Shown: positions 10,201 to 18,761 of the stretch, piece by piece
Position numbering within the stretch: position 1 is the first letter of the stretch
Layout: every line of letters starts with the position of its first letter
Assembly: GCA_016287245.1 (NCBI GenBank)
Contig: JAEEWG010000014.1
Span: 1 to 64,000, forward strand
Direction: 5' to 3'
DNA: 64,000 bases
Origin: Clostridia bacterium
GTDB taxonomy: Bacteria; Bacillota; Clostridia; Saccharofermentanales; Saccharofermentanaceae
Position numbers and translations under genes: made by a program
The notes under the pieces: model-generated
Told to the model about the DNA's origin: nothing
What the model saw: the letters and a program-made list of their open reading frames with translations, nothing else
The model's database searches: none

Positions 10201-13200
10201 TCACCGGAAACGAGGACTTTCTCAACGATAAGAGAACCATACTCCTGTACGTATTCGTAGCGGTTGTTGACCTTAACTTCAGAAGGTGTCGTAGTAATCG
10301 TACCTGTCGCATTGTCGATACCAACCTTGCTGTAGCCAAGCTCAGTCGGATCTACCTCAGTTACGATGTAGTTCGTATCCTCAGGAATGTTGGAGATCAC
10401 GATAGTGTCGCCAGCCCTCACGGTGAATGCTACGTCCGTGTCAGCGTCAAACGCCGTCGCTACCGCTGCTGCACCGTTGATGGATACATCGTAGGTGCCG
10501 GCTGTATTAAACTGAACGTTTACGGTGTACTCCGTGGTCGGATCGTACTTCTTCTCGGTCTCACCGGATACGAGGACCTTCTCAATGGAGAGTTCACCGT
10601 ACTGCTGTACGTACTCATACTTGTTGTTGACCTTAACGTCTTCCGGTGTCGTCGAGATCGTGCCTGTGCCATTTGTGATGTCGACTTTGCTGTAACCAAG
10701 ACCTGTAGGATCTGCTTCCGTTACGGTGTAGTTAACATCTACCGGAATATTGGAGATCTCAATCCTATCTCCTGCCTTCACGTTGAATGCTACATCCGTA
10801 TCAGCAGCAAATGCTGTCGCTACCGGGGCAGAACCATTGATGGATACAAGGTAGGTGCCGGCTGTATCGAACTGTACATTTACCGTGTACTCCGTGGTTG
10901 AATCGTAATTCTTCTCAGAATCACCGGATACGAGAACCTTCTCAATGGTAAGTTCGCCGTATTCCTGGATGTACTCATACTTGTTATAAACAGTAGCAGA
11001 CTTCGTTGCTGTATCGATCGTTCCTGTCGGATTCAGGATAGAGAACTTGCTGTATCCGGGAGCTGTCGGATCAGCCTCGGAAATAATGTAGTTTGCATCT
11101 TCCGGAATGTTGGAGATCTCGATCTCCTGACCTGCCTTGATCGTCAGGGCAACATCCGTATCCTTCGCAAAGATCTTGCCAACAGCCGTTCCACCGTCAA
11201 CAGATACATCGTAAGTTCCGGCTACGTCGAACTGGACATATACCGTATATTCCATATTCGGATCGAAGTTCTTCTCCGTCTCGCCGGACTGCATCTCTTT
11301 CCTGATCTTCAGGTTGCCGTACTGCTGAACGTACTCGTACTTGTTATTTACCTTAACTTCAGAAGGTGTCGTAGTAATCGTACCTGTTGCATTGTCGATA
11401 CCAACCTTGCTGTAGCCAAGACCTGTAGGATCTACCTCAGATACGATGTAGTTTGCATCCTCAGGAATGTTGGAGATCACAATTGTGTCGCCAGCTTTCA
11501 CTGTGAAGGATACATCAGTGTCAGCGTCAAACGCAGTAGCCACAGCTGCACCACCATTTGTGGATACATCGTAGGTACCGGCTGTATCGAACTGGACATT
11601 TACCGTGTACTCCGTGGTCGGATCGTACTTCTTCTCCGTCTCGCCGGATACGAGGACTTTCTCGATGGAGAGTTCACCATACTGCTGTACATATTCATAC
11701 TTGTTGTTGACCTTAACGTCTTCCGGAGTCGTCGAGATCATGCCTGCGCCATTTGTGATGTCGACCTTGCTGTAACCAAGACCTGTAGGATCTGCTTCTG
11801 TTACTGTGTAGTTTACATCTACCGGTATGTTGGAGATGTTGATAGTATCTCCTGCCTTCACGGTGAATGCAACGTCAGTATTTGCATCGAAAGCGGTAGC
11901 CACAACTGCTCCACCATTCTTAGACACATCGTATGTTCCGGCTTTATCGAACTGGACATATACGGTGTACTCAGTAGTCGGATCGTAGTTCTTCTCAGAA
12001 TCACCGGATACGAGAACCTTCTCAATGGTAAGTTCGCCGTATTCCTGGATGTACTCATACTTGTTATAAACAGTAGCAGACTTCGTTGCTGTATCGATTG
12101 TTCCCGTCGGATTCAGGATAGAGAACTTGCTGTATCCGGGAGCTGCCGGATCTGCCTCGGAAATCGTATAGTTTGCATCTTCCGGAATGTTAGCGATCTC
12201 GATTTCCTGGCCTGCCTTGATCGTCAGGGCAACATCCGTATCCTTGGCGAAGATCGTGCCAACAGCCGTTCCGCCGTCAACAGATACATCGTATGTGCCG
12301 GCTACGTCGAACCGGACATATACTGTATATTCCATATTCGGATCGTAGTTCTTCTCCGTCTCACCGGACTGCATCTCTTTCCTGATCTTCAGGTTGCCGT
12401 ACTGCTGAACGTACTCGTACTTGTTATTTACCTTTACTTCAGAAGGTGTTGTCGTAATCGTTCCCGTACCATTATCGATACCGACCTTGCTGTAACCAAG
12501 CTCAGCCGGATCTGCTTCAGTTACTGTGTAGACCGCATCTTCCGGAATGTTAGAGATCACGATGGTATCTCCAGCTTTAACTGTGAAGGATACATCAGTG
12601 TCAGCAGCAAATGCTGTAGCTACCGGTGCTGCACCATTGATGGATACATCGTAGGTGCCTGCTGTATCGAACTGGACGTTTACTGTGTACTCCGTATTCG
12701 GATCGTACTTTTTCTCTGTTTCACCGGATACGAGAACTTTCTCGATGGAGAGTTCACCATACTGCTGTACATACTCGTACTTGTTGTTTACCTTTACTTC
12801 AGAAGGTGTTGTCGTGATCGTTCCGGTTGCATTGTCGATACCGACCTTACTGTATCCAAGGCCGGTCGGATCTGCTTCCGTTACGGTGTAGATAACATCT
12901 ACCGGGATGTTGGAGATCACGATAGTATCTCCTGCCTTCACAGGGAACGCTACATCCGTGTTAGCGTCAAATGCAGTTGCTACCGGTGCTGCACCGTTGA
13001 TGGATACATCGTAGGTGCCGGCTGTATCGAACTGGACGTTTACTGTGTACTCCGTATTCGGATCGTACTTCTTTTCTGTATTACCGGATACGAGGACCTT
13101 CTCAATAGAAAGCTCGCCGTACTCCTGAACATAGTCGTACTGGTTTTTGACAGTAACAAGATCCGTCACATCCTTCTGGATCTTCATATTCGTATTACCA

Positions 13201-16200
13201 TACACGATGTCGGTCAGCAAGAAGTTAGTAGGCAGCGCAGTTTCCGATACAGTATAACCTGTACCTGCATAGATGCCGGTGATCTTGACGGATTCGCCAT
13301 CCTTCAGTATGAACGGCTTTTCCACGCCAGCTACAAAATCAACAGCTGCCGTCGTTCCATCCGGATACTCGACATTGAAGGTTGCCGTTCTATCCAGCGT
13401 GACACCTACAGTAAAATCCATGCCTGTCGGACCTTTTCCGGAAGGATCGGAAACGGTCTTTGTCACTTCAAGGGCACCCTTATTCTTATATGTATATGTA
13501 TTGTTGATCGAAACTGAAGCTTCTTTTGAACCCGGTCCAAAATTGCATGTTCCATTTGCCGGGCTGTATGTCGTTTCCAAAGTAAAGAGAGAATTCTCCG
13601 GCTCGGTCGTTTTCTCAATGACCTGGTAGTCGCCCGGTCGTGCGATCGGGATCGAAATCGTTTCGTTCGGCTTTACCTTAAAGACATACTCCGCAGCATC
13701 CACGTCGCCGTTATACTGGACATACTGATTCCCTTTCTTAACGACGAACTCATACTCCATGTCATACTGGCTGTAATCATACGGAAGATCTCCGAATACT
13801 TTTTTACTTACTTCCAGATTGAATTCACGGTAGTGGTTTCTTACCTGAACCTGGGAATATCCTTCCAGTCGGATCGACTGTGTCCTGCTTCCGTCTACAG
13901 TATATTCCGGAACGACCTTCTTTCCATTGATCGTACCGAATTCCGCCGAAGGAACTTCTTCGATGGTATATCTGCCCAGCGGGATATTGGTAAACACACG
14001 GTTTACATAATCTCTGTTCGTACCGAAAGTAAGTGTCGCATACGACGGAGTATCCGATGTTCCTGTGTACCTTCCATTCGAATCAAAGACCAGATATTGA
14101 TCGTTTTCGTTCTTGATCGCGAAATCCACCGTCATGCCATTTCTTGCATGCTCACCGTCCATGTGCTTGTCGATGGAAATGCTTCCGGTCGAAGAAGAAC
14201 TGGACGAGTCTTCATACTGGTTATAGACCGTGATCGTCTGCGGATAGTCGGGAGATACTGAATTTGAATTATCCATACCGACATATGTGTATTTCTTAAA
14301 GGTAGTCGTACCCTTAGATGTCGCCTCTGCATTCTCTTCTTCAATCGTATACTGACCGACCGGAACATTAGTAAGCACATTTCTTCCGTTCTGGATATCC
14401 GCCCATGTAAGCGTCTTTGAATAGCCCTTCGGTCCGTGAATATTGAACTTAAGGTCATTCAGATTCTGAAGATCGCTCTGGCTCACTGTTCCCTGACCAT
14501 TTGTCTGGTAAGGATTGTAGTTGACGAACTGCTTATTGATCGTCAGTCTTCCGGTGATGACGCTATATCTGTTGGTGAGTTCAACTTCCCGATTATTGGA
14601 AGACATCGTCACATTTTTGGTCGTGTCGCTGCTGCTGGAAGTGAAAGAATATCCGGGAACTCTTACCAGTGCGTTATCGCCTGGATTTTGATCCCGCAGC
14701 TCAGATACCGTATACTGGGCATTCGGATCAAGACCATAGAATACGATGGAATTTGCATCCGGATCCGTCGATGTAGGATCGTAACGGATGGAAAACTCTT
14801 TCGGACTCGAGCCTAAAGTACCGTTTCTGTCCTGCAGATACCGGTTTCCGGTCCTTACGGTAAATGTATAGATCTTATCCTTGAAATCAATGGACTGGTC
14901 ATCCATCCCGTCCGGATAGGTCGCGATTACGTTCTTATTGACCTTTAAGGTGTACTTACCTTCTGTATTTACTTTCTTATAGTTATTCGTCAATGTGGCA
15001 GTAATATCTGCGTCGTCTCCGAGAACGACCTTGCCGTCCGTCATGGTCGAACCATTGACAGTGATCTGCTTGGATACGAAGCTGTATCCCTCAACATCGT
15101 CTTCGATCTCGTCGATGGTGTATGTGCCCGGGACCAGGTTTTCGATACTGAGCGTCTGGTTTCTCTTGATCTTGAAGCACTTGACGCTTTCACTCATCGT
15201 ACCGTCTTCGTCCTGAACATACTGTGCGTCTTTCTTGATGGCGACACTGAATTCATAATCTGCCGGGAAAGCATCCGTTCCCTCGACATTGACCACTTTC
15301 GTGATCGACAGTTTGGCCAGTCTCATATCATAGTAGTTATAGAAACCGCCTAAGGAGAATTCGGTTCCGGCCATATCAACGCCCGGGTTCTCCGCAATCA
15401 AACCGGTTGCGGAAATGTTATTCGAATCCGCGTATTTCCAGGAATAGATCTTATAGTGGATAATACCGTTAACATTCGTGATATAAAGGTCGATACGGAT
15501 CTCGCCATTGGACTTGGAAATATGACTGTCCACATCTGGCGCCATGGATTTTTCCGTGATGACGAAATAGCGGTGCTTTCCGTTATATGGATCTACATTA
15601 CGGACCGTTTCCCTAATCGACTGGAAAACAACTTTTCCATCTTCATCCGTGGAGACATCCTGTCTGAAATCTCCCTTATCGTTCTGATAGGTCTCATCCG
15701 TCTCACGGATCGAGAAAGTGTACTGATTCTCACCCGCGTGGATGTTCTTGATCTCTTCATTCTTGATCTGTGTTGCAGGTGTTCCTGCAGCTACGAAAGC
15801 TTTACGCATAGCAAAGTGCATGACGCTCTCATCTACGGTGTTTGCGTCCTCGGATCTTCCGTGATAGATGTAGTGGAACTCACCGCCCTTAACAACAGTG
15901 GTACCCGCTGCAGCGATCCAGCCGGCACTGGAAGTCGTTACTGTTCCGACTGTATCCGGATTCGGAAGAATAAAAAGACCGGCTGTCGTGTCATAGCTGA
16001 CAGTCTTTGCGTAAGGAATGTTCCAGATGATCTTTCTGGTGATGTACTCGTCGATATCCTGATTCTTCTGGGTATCGTTACCGGAGTGGTCGGTATAGGT
16101 ATCCATCGTTTTCCCATCGGAGATAACGACGTACTTTGCGAGCTTGATGCTATCGGGATTCAGAATATTGAAAATAACGACCGTGCTCGGATCTTTCTTG

Positions 16201-16958
16201 ATCTGGAGGTTTTCGGTCTCTTGTATGCTTCTTTCCAGTTTGCTTCCGGGAAGCACGTTGATATAGACAGCTGCGCCCTTGTAGCTCTCGTCTGTCAGGT
16301 CGATGACGCCTTTTCCGGTAGAAAAATCAGCGATCTCGTCACCATCAACAGCCGTGTGCTGGAGCATCTTATTTGATTCATCGGTGATATGGTCGACCAT
16401 ACCCTGTACAGCATCTTCCAATTCTCCCTTGCTGAAGGTACGGTAAAGAGCTTCACCCTTGAAGCTTCCGGCATCGTATGTGAAAAGGCCCGAATCTTTG
16501 AGTGCAGGTGTCGTGTCGATCACGAACTGCATAGTGGGCGCAGTGTTGTAGCCGTTTTTCGCACCGTAGGTATAGCCGAATCTGGCCTTTCCTCCGGAGA
16601 TCGAGGCGATAATGAACTGGGCAGGCTCATCTCCTGCAAGGTCGACGTCGCAGTTATCGTTCTTTTGGTTGAAAAAGTCAGACGTCGCGTAGGTCGTCTC
16701 CATGTGGTTTCTCTGCTCGAGATGTGTGGAAACGATACCATAGTCGATGGCACGTCCCAAGACACTTGTGTAGTTCATCAGGCCTGCCGAGTCGTAGGTC
16801 ATCAGAGCGCCGTCATCCGCATGAACGGTAGGCACACCGACTGTGATCCCGCTGCCCTTTTTCGACTTCGAGACGGCAATCGAGCCGACGACGATAGACG
16901 CAGCCAGAACAGCGCTGGTAAAACCGATGAACTTCTTGCTTCGGAAAATCTTTTTCAT
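4215..16958 (-). CDS. Giant Cna-B/FctA-repeat cell-surface adhesin (4,247 aa)
   Basis: Very large secreted surface protein, probably an adhesin or fimbrial stalk. The N-terminus is a signal peptide (basic start, hydrophobic 10-30). Residues about 50-560 form a unique, probably ligand-binding, region. About 560-1275 hold several FctA/Cna-B-like beta domains. About 1276-3672 are 20 tandem 120-residue repeats, each keeping the Lys (IEKV), Glu (YTVTE) and Asn (NNKYE) positions expected for an intramolecular isopeptide bond. Three classical Cna-B domains (TVKKVW.D..N) and one FctA-like domain follow, then a Ser/Thr/Lys-rich stalk (about 4046-4130). The C-terminus has VKTGD at 4211, a hydrophobic helix and TRRK, a variant sortase sorting signal. 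No sortase gene is in the window. It is monocistronic, with its own promoter and terminator. Confidence 0.9.
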   Translation of the reverse strand: MKKIFRSKKFIGFTSAVLAASIVVGSIAVSKSKKGSGITVGVPTVHADDGALMTYDSAGLMNYTSVLGRAIDYGIVSTHLEQRNHMETTYATSDFFNQKNDNCDVDLAGDEPAQFIIASISGGKARFGYTYGAKNGYNTAPTMQFVIDTTPALKDSGLFTYDAGSFKGEALYRTFSKGELEDAVQGMVDHITDESNKMLQHTAVDGDEIADFSTGKGVIDLTDESYKGAAVYINVLPGSKLERSIQETENLQIKKDPSTVVIFNILNPDSIKLAKYVVISDGKTMDTYTDHSGNDTQKNQDIDEYITRKIIWNIPYAKTVSYDTTAGLFILPNPDTVGTVTTSSAGWIAAAGTTVVKGGEFHYIYHGRSEDANTVDESVMHFAMRKAFVAAGTPATQIKNEEIKNIHAGENQYTFSIRETDETYQNDKGDFRQDVSTDEDGKVVFQSIRETVRNVDPYNGKHRYFVITEKSMAPDVDSHISKSNGEIRIDLYITNVNGIIHYKIYSWKYADSNNISATGLIAENPGVDMAGTEFSLGGFYNYYDMRLAKLSITKVVNVEGTDAFPADYEFSVAIKKDAQYVQDEDGTMSESVKCFKIKRNQTLSIENLVPGTYTIDEIEDDVEGYSFVSKQITVNGSTMTDGKVVLGDDADITATLTNNYKKVNTEGKYTLKVNKNVIATYPDGMDDQSIDFKDKIYTFTVRTGNRYLQDRNGTLGSSPKEFSIRYDPTSTDPDANSIVFYGLDPNAQYTVSELRDQNPGDNALVRVPGYSFTSSSSDTTKNVTMSSNNREVELTNRYSVITGRLTINKQFVNYNPYQTNGQGTVSQSDLQNLNDLKFNIHGPKGYSKTLTWADIQNGRNVLTNVPVGQYTIEEENAEATSKGTTTFKKYTYVGMDNSNSVSPDYPQTITVYNQYEDSSSSSSTGSISIDKHMDGEHARNGMTVDFAIKNENDQYLVFDSNGRYTGTSDTPSYATLTFGTNRDYVNRVFTNIPLGRYTIEEVPSAEFGTINGKKVVPEYTVDGSRTQSIRLEGYSQVQVRNHYREFNLEVSKKVFGDLPYDYSQYDMEYEFVVKKGNQYVQYNGDVDAAEYVFKVKPNETISIPIARPGDYQVIEKTTEPENSLFTLETTYSPANGTCNFGPGSKEASVSINNTYTYKNKGALEVTKTVSDPSGKGPTGMDFTVGVTLDRTATFNVEYPDGTTAAVDFVAGVEKPFILKDGESVKITGIYAGTGYTVSETALPTNFLLTDIVYGNTNMKIQKDVTDLVTVKNQYDYVQEYGELSIEKVLVSGNTEKKYDPNTEYTVNVQFDTAGTYDVSINGAAPVATAFDANTDVAFPVKAGDTIVISNIPVDVIYTVTEADPTGLGYSKVGIDNATGTITTTPSEVKVNNKYEYVQQYGELSIEKVLVSGETEKKYDPNTEYTVNVQFDTAGTYDVSINGAAPVATAFAADTDVSFTVKAGDTIVISNIPEDAVYTVTEADPAELGYSKVGIDNGTGTITTTPSEVKVNNKYEYVQQYGNLKIRKEMQSGETEKNYDPNMEYTVYVRFDVAGTYDVSVDGGTAVGTIFAKDTDVALTIKAGQEIEIANIPEDANYTISEADPAAPGYSKFSILNPTGTIDTATKSATVYNKYEYIQEYGELTIEKVLVSGDSEKNYDPTTEYTVYVQFDKAGTYDVSKNGGAVVATAFDANTDVAFTVKAGDTINISNIPVDVNYTVTEADPTGLGYSKVDITNGAGMISTTPEDVKVNNKYEYVQQYGELSIEKVLVSGETEKKYDPTTEYTVNVQFDTAGTYDVSTNGGAAVATAFDADTDVSFTVKAGDTIVISNIPEDANYIVSEVDPTGLGYSKVGIDNATGTITTTPSEVKVNNKYEYVQQYGNLKIRKEMQSGETEKNFDPNMEYTVYVQFDVAGTYDVSVDGGTAVGKIFAKDTDVALTIKAGQEIEISNIPEDANYIISEADPTAPGYSKFSILNPTGTIDTATKSATVYNKYEYIQEYGELTIEKVLVSGDSEKNYDSTTEYTVNVQFDTAGTYLVSINGSAPVATAFAADTDVAFNVKAGDRIEISNIPVDVNYTVTEADPTGLGYSKVDITNGTGTISTTPEDVKVNNKYEYVQQYGELSIEKVLVSGETEKKYDPTTEYTVNVQFNTAGTYDVSINGAAAVATAFDADTDVAFTVRAGDTIVISNIPEDTNYIVTEVDPTELGYSKVGIDNATGTITTTPSEVKVNNRYEYVQEYGSLIVEKVLVSGETEKKYDPNTEYTVNVQFDTAGTYDVSINGAVAVATVFDANTDVAFNVKAGDTIEISNIPVDVEYTVTEVDPTIAGYSKVDITNGTGTISTTAATATVNNKYEYIQEYGELSIEKVIISGETEKKYDANTEYTVNVQFDTAGSYAVSVNGAAAVAKSFEKDTDVAFTMKAGDTIVISNIPDGVKYTVTEADPTATGYSKVSIDNATGTITTTPSAAVVNNKYEYVQQYGSLKVKKVMADGESEKNYDPNTEYTINVQFDTAGTYDVSIDGGTAVGKIFAKDTDVAFTIKAGQEIEISNIPEDVNYTVSEVDPAVPGYSKFSILNPTGTIDTATKNTTVYNKYEYIQEYGELSIEKVLVSGETEKKYDANTEYTVNVQFDTAGTYDVAKNGGAAVATAFAADTDVAFTVKAGDTIVISNIPVDVKYTVTEVDPTEAGYSKVSITDGTGTITTTPSAAVVNNKYEYVQEYGELSIEKVLVSGATEKKYNANTEYTVNVQFDTAGTYDVAKNGGTAVATAFAANTDVAFTVKAGDTIVISNIPVDVKYTVTEADPTEAGYSKVSITNGTGTITTTSSAAVVNNKYEYVQEYGNLKVEKVMTEGTTATGYNANTEFTVNVQFDTAGTYDVAKNGGAAVATAFAADTDVAFTLKAGDYIEISNIPVDVKYTVSEVAPTQKGYSEVGIDNATGTIATALSTATVNNKYDFVQEYGSLKVEKVMTEGTTAKNYDANTEFTVNVQFDTAGTYGVAKNGGTAVDTAFAANTNVEFTLKAGDSIVIGNIPVDAKYTVSEVSPTATGYSMVGITGATGTITKAQATATVNNKYEYVQQYGSLSVQKVMSDGTSAKNYDANTEFTVNVQFDTAGTYDVAKNGGAAVATAFAADTDVAFTMKAGDTIVISNIPEDAKYTVSEEDPATPGYSKVSILNATGTIDAATKSATVYNKYEYVQEFGQLTFTKVVAGTTEKNYNANTEYTVNVQFDTAGTYDVSKNGGAAVATAFAADTDVAFTVKNGDSIVISNIPADVKYTVTEEDPTTAGYSKVGITNGTGTISTTAATATVNNKYEYVQEYGQLTVKKVVAGTTEKNYDANTEYTVNVQFDTAGTYDVSKNGGAAVATAFAADTDVAFTVKNGDTIVISNIPVDVKYTVTEEDPTTAGYSKVGITNGTGTISTTAATATVNNKYEYVQEYGQLTVEKVMTDGTTDTGYNANTEFTVNVQFDTAGTYDVSKNGGAAVATAFAADTDVAFTVKAGDTIVISNIPVDVNYTVSEVAPTTKGYSKVGITNGTGTISTTAATATVNNKYSYTQEYGSLKVEKTMTEGTTATGYNADTEFTVRVKIEKDGTYDVSKNGGAAVGTIFAAAEFKEFTLKAGEYIEISKIPVGTDYTVEETDPAVKGYSKVGIDNATGTITTTASTATVKNKYEFKMEYVDLTVKKVWNDNNNQDGIRPAEVTVELLADSVHQAYYTLNEGNNWTAKTGDLPKTKDGYAISYTWKELSVKDYTSGSKTEGTTTTFTNTHAPILTDLTVKKVWEDEDNKAGKRPLSLTVTLSNGDSVTLDEANGWTATIKGLPVYDKGSKIEYSWTEEAMPEGYTMTSSSTEGTVTTITNTYKEKVEKTSATVKKVWADDNNKDGKRPAYLKVKLSNGTEVTLSEANGWTETVNDLPRTDGAGNVITYTWSEPTVPEGYELTGNSTSGTVTTLTNTLKKTAPERGSLVIEKVLGAGAPASASEKTYTFTVKGPNGYQKTVTIKGAGTVVLSDLELGTYTVTEDEGSAAISGYELTVANSGVSIAIADKTQKTLKITNSYTKKTIESSSETTGKPTSDSSTESSGGTPTETPSESSTKETKKPTKTTKVTKTTTTESTDEPSESVSAPSTTDDTTTSDTKETTKRKKQIKTVTVDDTPLGPGDYTVKDDDTIELSEDVIQDLRIGIHRIVITYDDDSTVTIEFEVISSDDRKVVKTGDVKDTTTEIIAGLFLAAAAAIVVMKTRRKEQES
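5940..13133 (-). repeat. Twenty tandem 360-bp coding repeats inside the adhesin gene
   Basis: Repeats run at a 360-bp period (120 codons), counted from the Tyr that follows the NNKYE motif; copies 17 and 18 are one codon shorter. Divergence is uneven. Copies 3 and 6 (starting LKIRKEMQSGETEKN) are almost identical, copies 4 and 7 match each other, and copies 2, 5 and 8 match each other, so a three-copy block of 1,080 bp has itself been duplicated. Copies 12-19 form another similar group. This implies expansion by recombination or replication slippage. Confidence 0.95.
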
Positions 16959-17060
16959 ATTCTTCCCCTTCTGCCTTACCTGAGTTGTCGAAAATGTGTT
17001 TTTGTGTTTTTTGTGCTTGCTTCTTTGCTTTTAAGGCCTTTTTAATACATCACAATATTG

Positions 17061-17088
17061 AGTATAGAAGCATATATATAAAATTCAA
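17061..17088 (-). promoter_or_regulatory. Probable sigma-A promoter of the giant adhesin gene
   Basis: On the minus strand TTGAAT (17083-17088), a 16-nt spacer and TATACT (17061-17066). It lies about 100 nt upstream of the adhesin start in an AT-rich gap and predicts a leader of about 95 nt. It is the only good match in the gap. Confidence 0.6.
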
Positions 17089-17172
17089 GGAATGAAACCA
17101 GAAAATCGCGAAAAAACAACCATAATTTAGACAAAATGCAACAGAAAGTTAATACTTGCTCAAAAAATCAGA

Positions 17173-17202
17173 ACAAAAAAAACCCGTTTCTTTCGAAACG
17201 GG
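17173..17202 (-). terminator. Intrinsic terminator of rpsT
   Basis: On the minus strand CCCGTTTC, GAAA-type loop, GAAACGGG, then a run of eight or more T. It lies 30 nt past the rpsT stop and separates it from the adhesin promoter. Confidence 0.9.
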
Positions 17203-17231
17203 ATCTTTGAAAAGCTCAAATCAATGGATAA

Positions 17232-17495
17232 TTAAGCCTTCGCAGCGTTCGCTGCCTTCGCCAGACGGGAATTCTTTCTAGCAGCTGCATTCTTGTGGAT
17301 ATAACCCTTAGCAGCAGCCTTGTCCAGCGCGGACTGAGCGTCCTTAACGAGCGTTGCAGAATTATCATCAGATGCGGCGATAGAAGCCGTTGCCTTCTTG
17401 ACAATGGTGCGCATCTCGCTCTTCTTCATCTTGTTCGCTAAAGTCTTCTTTTCTGTAACCTTAACGCGCTTACATGCGGACTTGATATTCGGCAT
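17232..17495 (-). CDS. rpsT: 30S ribosomal protein S20
   Basis: 87 residues from MPNIKSACKRVKV, the usual size for S20, which binds 16S rRNA in the small subunit. The Lys/Ala-rich helical composition and the C-terminal GYIHKNAAARKNSRLAK block are typical. A frame-extending ATG lies five codons upstream (MEVKE), but it overlaps the GGAGGTGA ribosome binding site, so the start at 17495 is preferred. It has its own promoter (17541-17569) and terminator. The neighbouring methyltransferase gene is upstream in the same direction but separately promoted. Confidence 0.95.
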   Translation of the reverse strand: MPNIKSACKRVKVTEKKTLANKMKKSEMRTIVKKATASIAASDDNSATLVKDAQSALDKAAAKGYIHKNAAARKNSRLAKAANAAKA

Positions 17496-17540
17496 TTCCT
17501 TCACCTCCATCAGTATTTATCTTCATTCAGACACCGAGAC

Positions 17541-17569
17541 ATTGTATCATGCCTTTTTCTGTGGTGCAA
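17541..17569 (-). promoter_or_regulatory. Probable promoter of rpsT
   Basis: Minus-strand TTGCAC (17564-17569), 17-nt spacer, TACAAT (17541-17546). It is placed about 45 nt upstream of the rpsT start and falls just after the stop of the methyltransferase gene at 17589. Confidence 0.75.
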
Positions 17570-17588
17570 GACTTTTTTTGCTTTTCTC

Positions 17589-18314
17589 TCAAAAATTCCC
17601 TTTCGTCGCCTCATAAAGCCCTATACTTGTGGCGATCGGGAGATTTAAGCTGTCGATATTATCTGTGTGTTCGATCCGGACAGGGTGCCCGACTTTCGCA
17701 AAAGAAGAAGGCAGACCCGTCGCTTCATTGCCCATGATCAGGGAAAAGGGCTTTTCGATCTTCGTCTCGTGAAGAAGTGACGACCCGTCGAGCATAAATG
17801 GATAAAAATGCCGGTTGCCGGCGCCGTCCGAAGCTTCGTACTCCTCCCAGGAATCGTAGTATTTGAAGTTTACGCGGGAAAGCGCCCCCATCGACGCACG
17901 GATCACCTTCGGGTCGAAAAAGTCGACGCCCGGACGGATGATCGCGATATTCTTCACGCCGAATCCTGCGCAGGAACGGATGATCGTGCCGGCATTTCCT
18001 GAGTTTCCCGGATTGACGAGGACTACGTGGGATCCTTCCTTATCCAGATCACAGGAGTATTTCTTGATCATGGCGATCACGAAACAGTTTTCTTTTTGCG
18101 AGAGGATCGAAAAGACCTTGTCATTGACCTCGCAGGAGATCCCTCTTTCCCGGCAGATCCGCTCGATCTTTTCCTTCGTTTCGGATTCGTAAAAAGCGCT
18201 GTGCAGGTACACATGCGTCACTTTATCCGGACGGATATTCAGGTATTCCAGACTGACCGTTGCCCCAAGGCAGTAGGTCATCAGGTCTTCTTTTTTATAT
18301 CTCTTAACAGCCAT
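17589..18314 (-). CDS. TrmH/SpoU-family (SPOUT) RNA 2'-O-methyltransferase
   Basis: 241 residues, about the usual length of TrmH-family enzymes, which transfer a methyl group from S-adenosylmethionine to a ribose in rRNA or tRNA. The three SPOUT motifs are in order: NPGNSGNAGTIIRSC, LIMGNEATGLP and DSLNLPIATSIGLYE, the last two forming the knotted SAM site. The N-terminal 90 residues form an L30e-like substrate-binding region. It is the last gene of a leftward cluster, 15 nt after the DsrE-like gene. The exact RNA target cannot be read from sequence. Confidence 0.88.
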   Translation of the reverse strand: MAVKRYKKEDLMTYCLGATVSLEYLNIRPDKVTHVYLHSAFYESETKEKIERICRERGISCEVNDKVFSILSQKENCFVIAMIKKYSCDLDKEGSHVVLVNPGNSGNAGTIIRSCAGFGVKNIAIIRPGVDFFDPKVIRASMGALSRVNFKYYDSWEEYEASDGAGNRHFYPFMLDGSSLLHETKIEKPFSLIMGNEATGLPSSFAKVGHPVRIEHTDNIDSLNLPIATSIGLYEATKGNF

Positions 18315-18329
18315 CTTCTCTCCCCGCTC

Positions 18330-18761
18330 TTACAGCCTGATCACGCGGTCCGCCGTCAGAAGGCTCTGCAGGAGATCGGACATATCTTCGCAGATGATCC
18401 TTGGATCCTCCGGGATCTTTCCCAGATAGAAAAGCGTCTCGTTGCAGGCTTTGACCACGATCTCGCGGTCGAGGATATCTTTCCAGCAGGAAAAGCATAC
18501 GCTTTCCGGAAGAAGCAGCTTCACACCATCGTGGACAAGGATGATCTCGTCCGGCACGGCTTTGGCAGTCTTCAGGCTCGAAAGCGCATGAAGCATCAGG
18601 TCACTTCCGTGCTCTAAAGACGTCTCGTCACCCTTATTATCTCCGACGATCTCGCCCTCGATCAGGAGCACGACTCTCTTCGGCGCGCCGTCTCTGGCCG
18701 TCAGTGCGATCTGCGGGATCGTCTTCGTATTTTCATCGGTAAAGATCTTCTCCATCTCCAT
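18330..18761 (-). CDS. DsrE/YedF-like small protein
   Basis: 143 residues. After a 25-residue lead the sequence follows the DsrE-like half of YedF: VVLLIEGEIVGDN, then HGSDLMLHALSSL, then PDEIILVHDGVKLLL, then IVVKACNETLFYLG. In YedF and DsrE proteins the last block usually carries a sulfur-handling Cys pair; here one Cys remains and the second position is not Cys. No TusA-like domain is attached and no selenium gene is nearby. The start overlaps the stop of the DUF6062 gene (TAATG), showing translational coupling; a second ATG two codons later is possible. The function is unproven. Confidence 0.6.
   Translation of the reverse strand: MEMEKIFTDENTKTIPQIALTARDGAPKRVVLLIEGEIVGDNKGDETSLEHGSDLMLHALSSLKTAKAVPDEIILVHDGVKLLLPESVCFSCWKDILDREIVVKACNETLFYLGKIPEDPRIICEDMSDLLQSLLTADRVIRL

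Noticed and set aside
5655..10901. 1,748-codon open frame on the plus strand
   Set aside because: It is the antisense of the adhesin repeats. The 360-bp in-frame periodicity keeps it free of stops, and its translation is a Cys/Arg/Tyr-rich repeat with no start signals.
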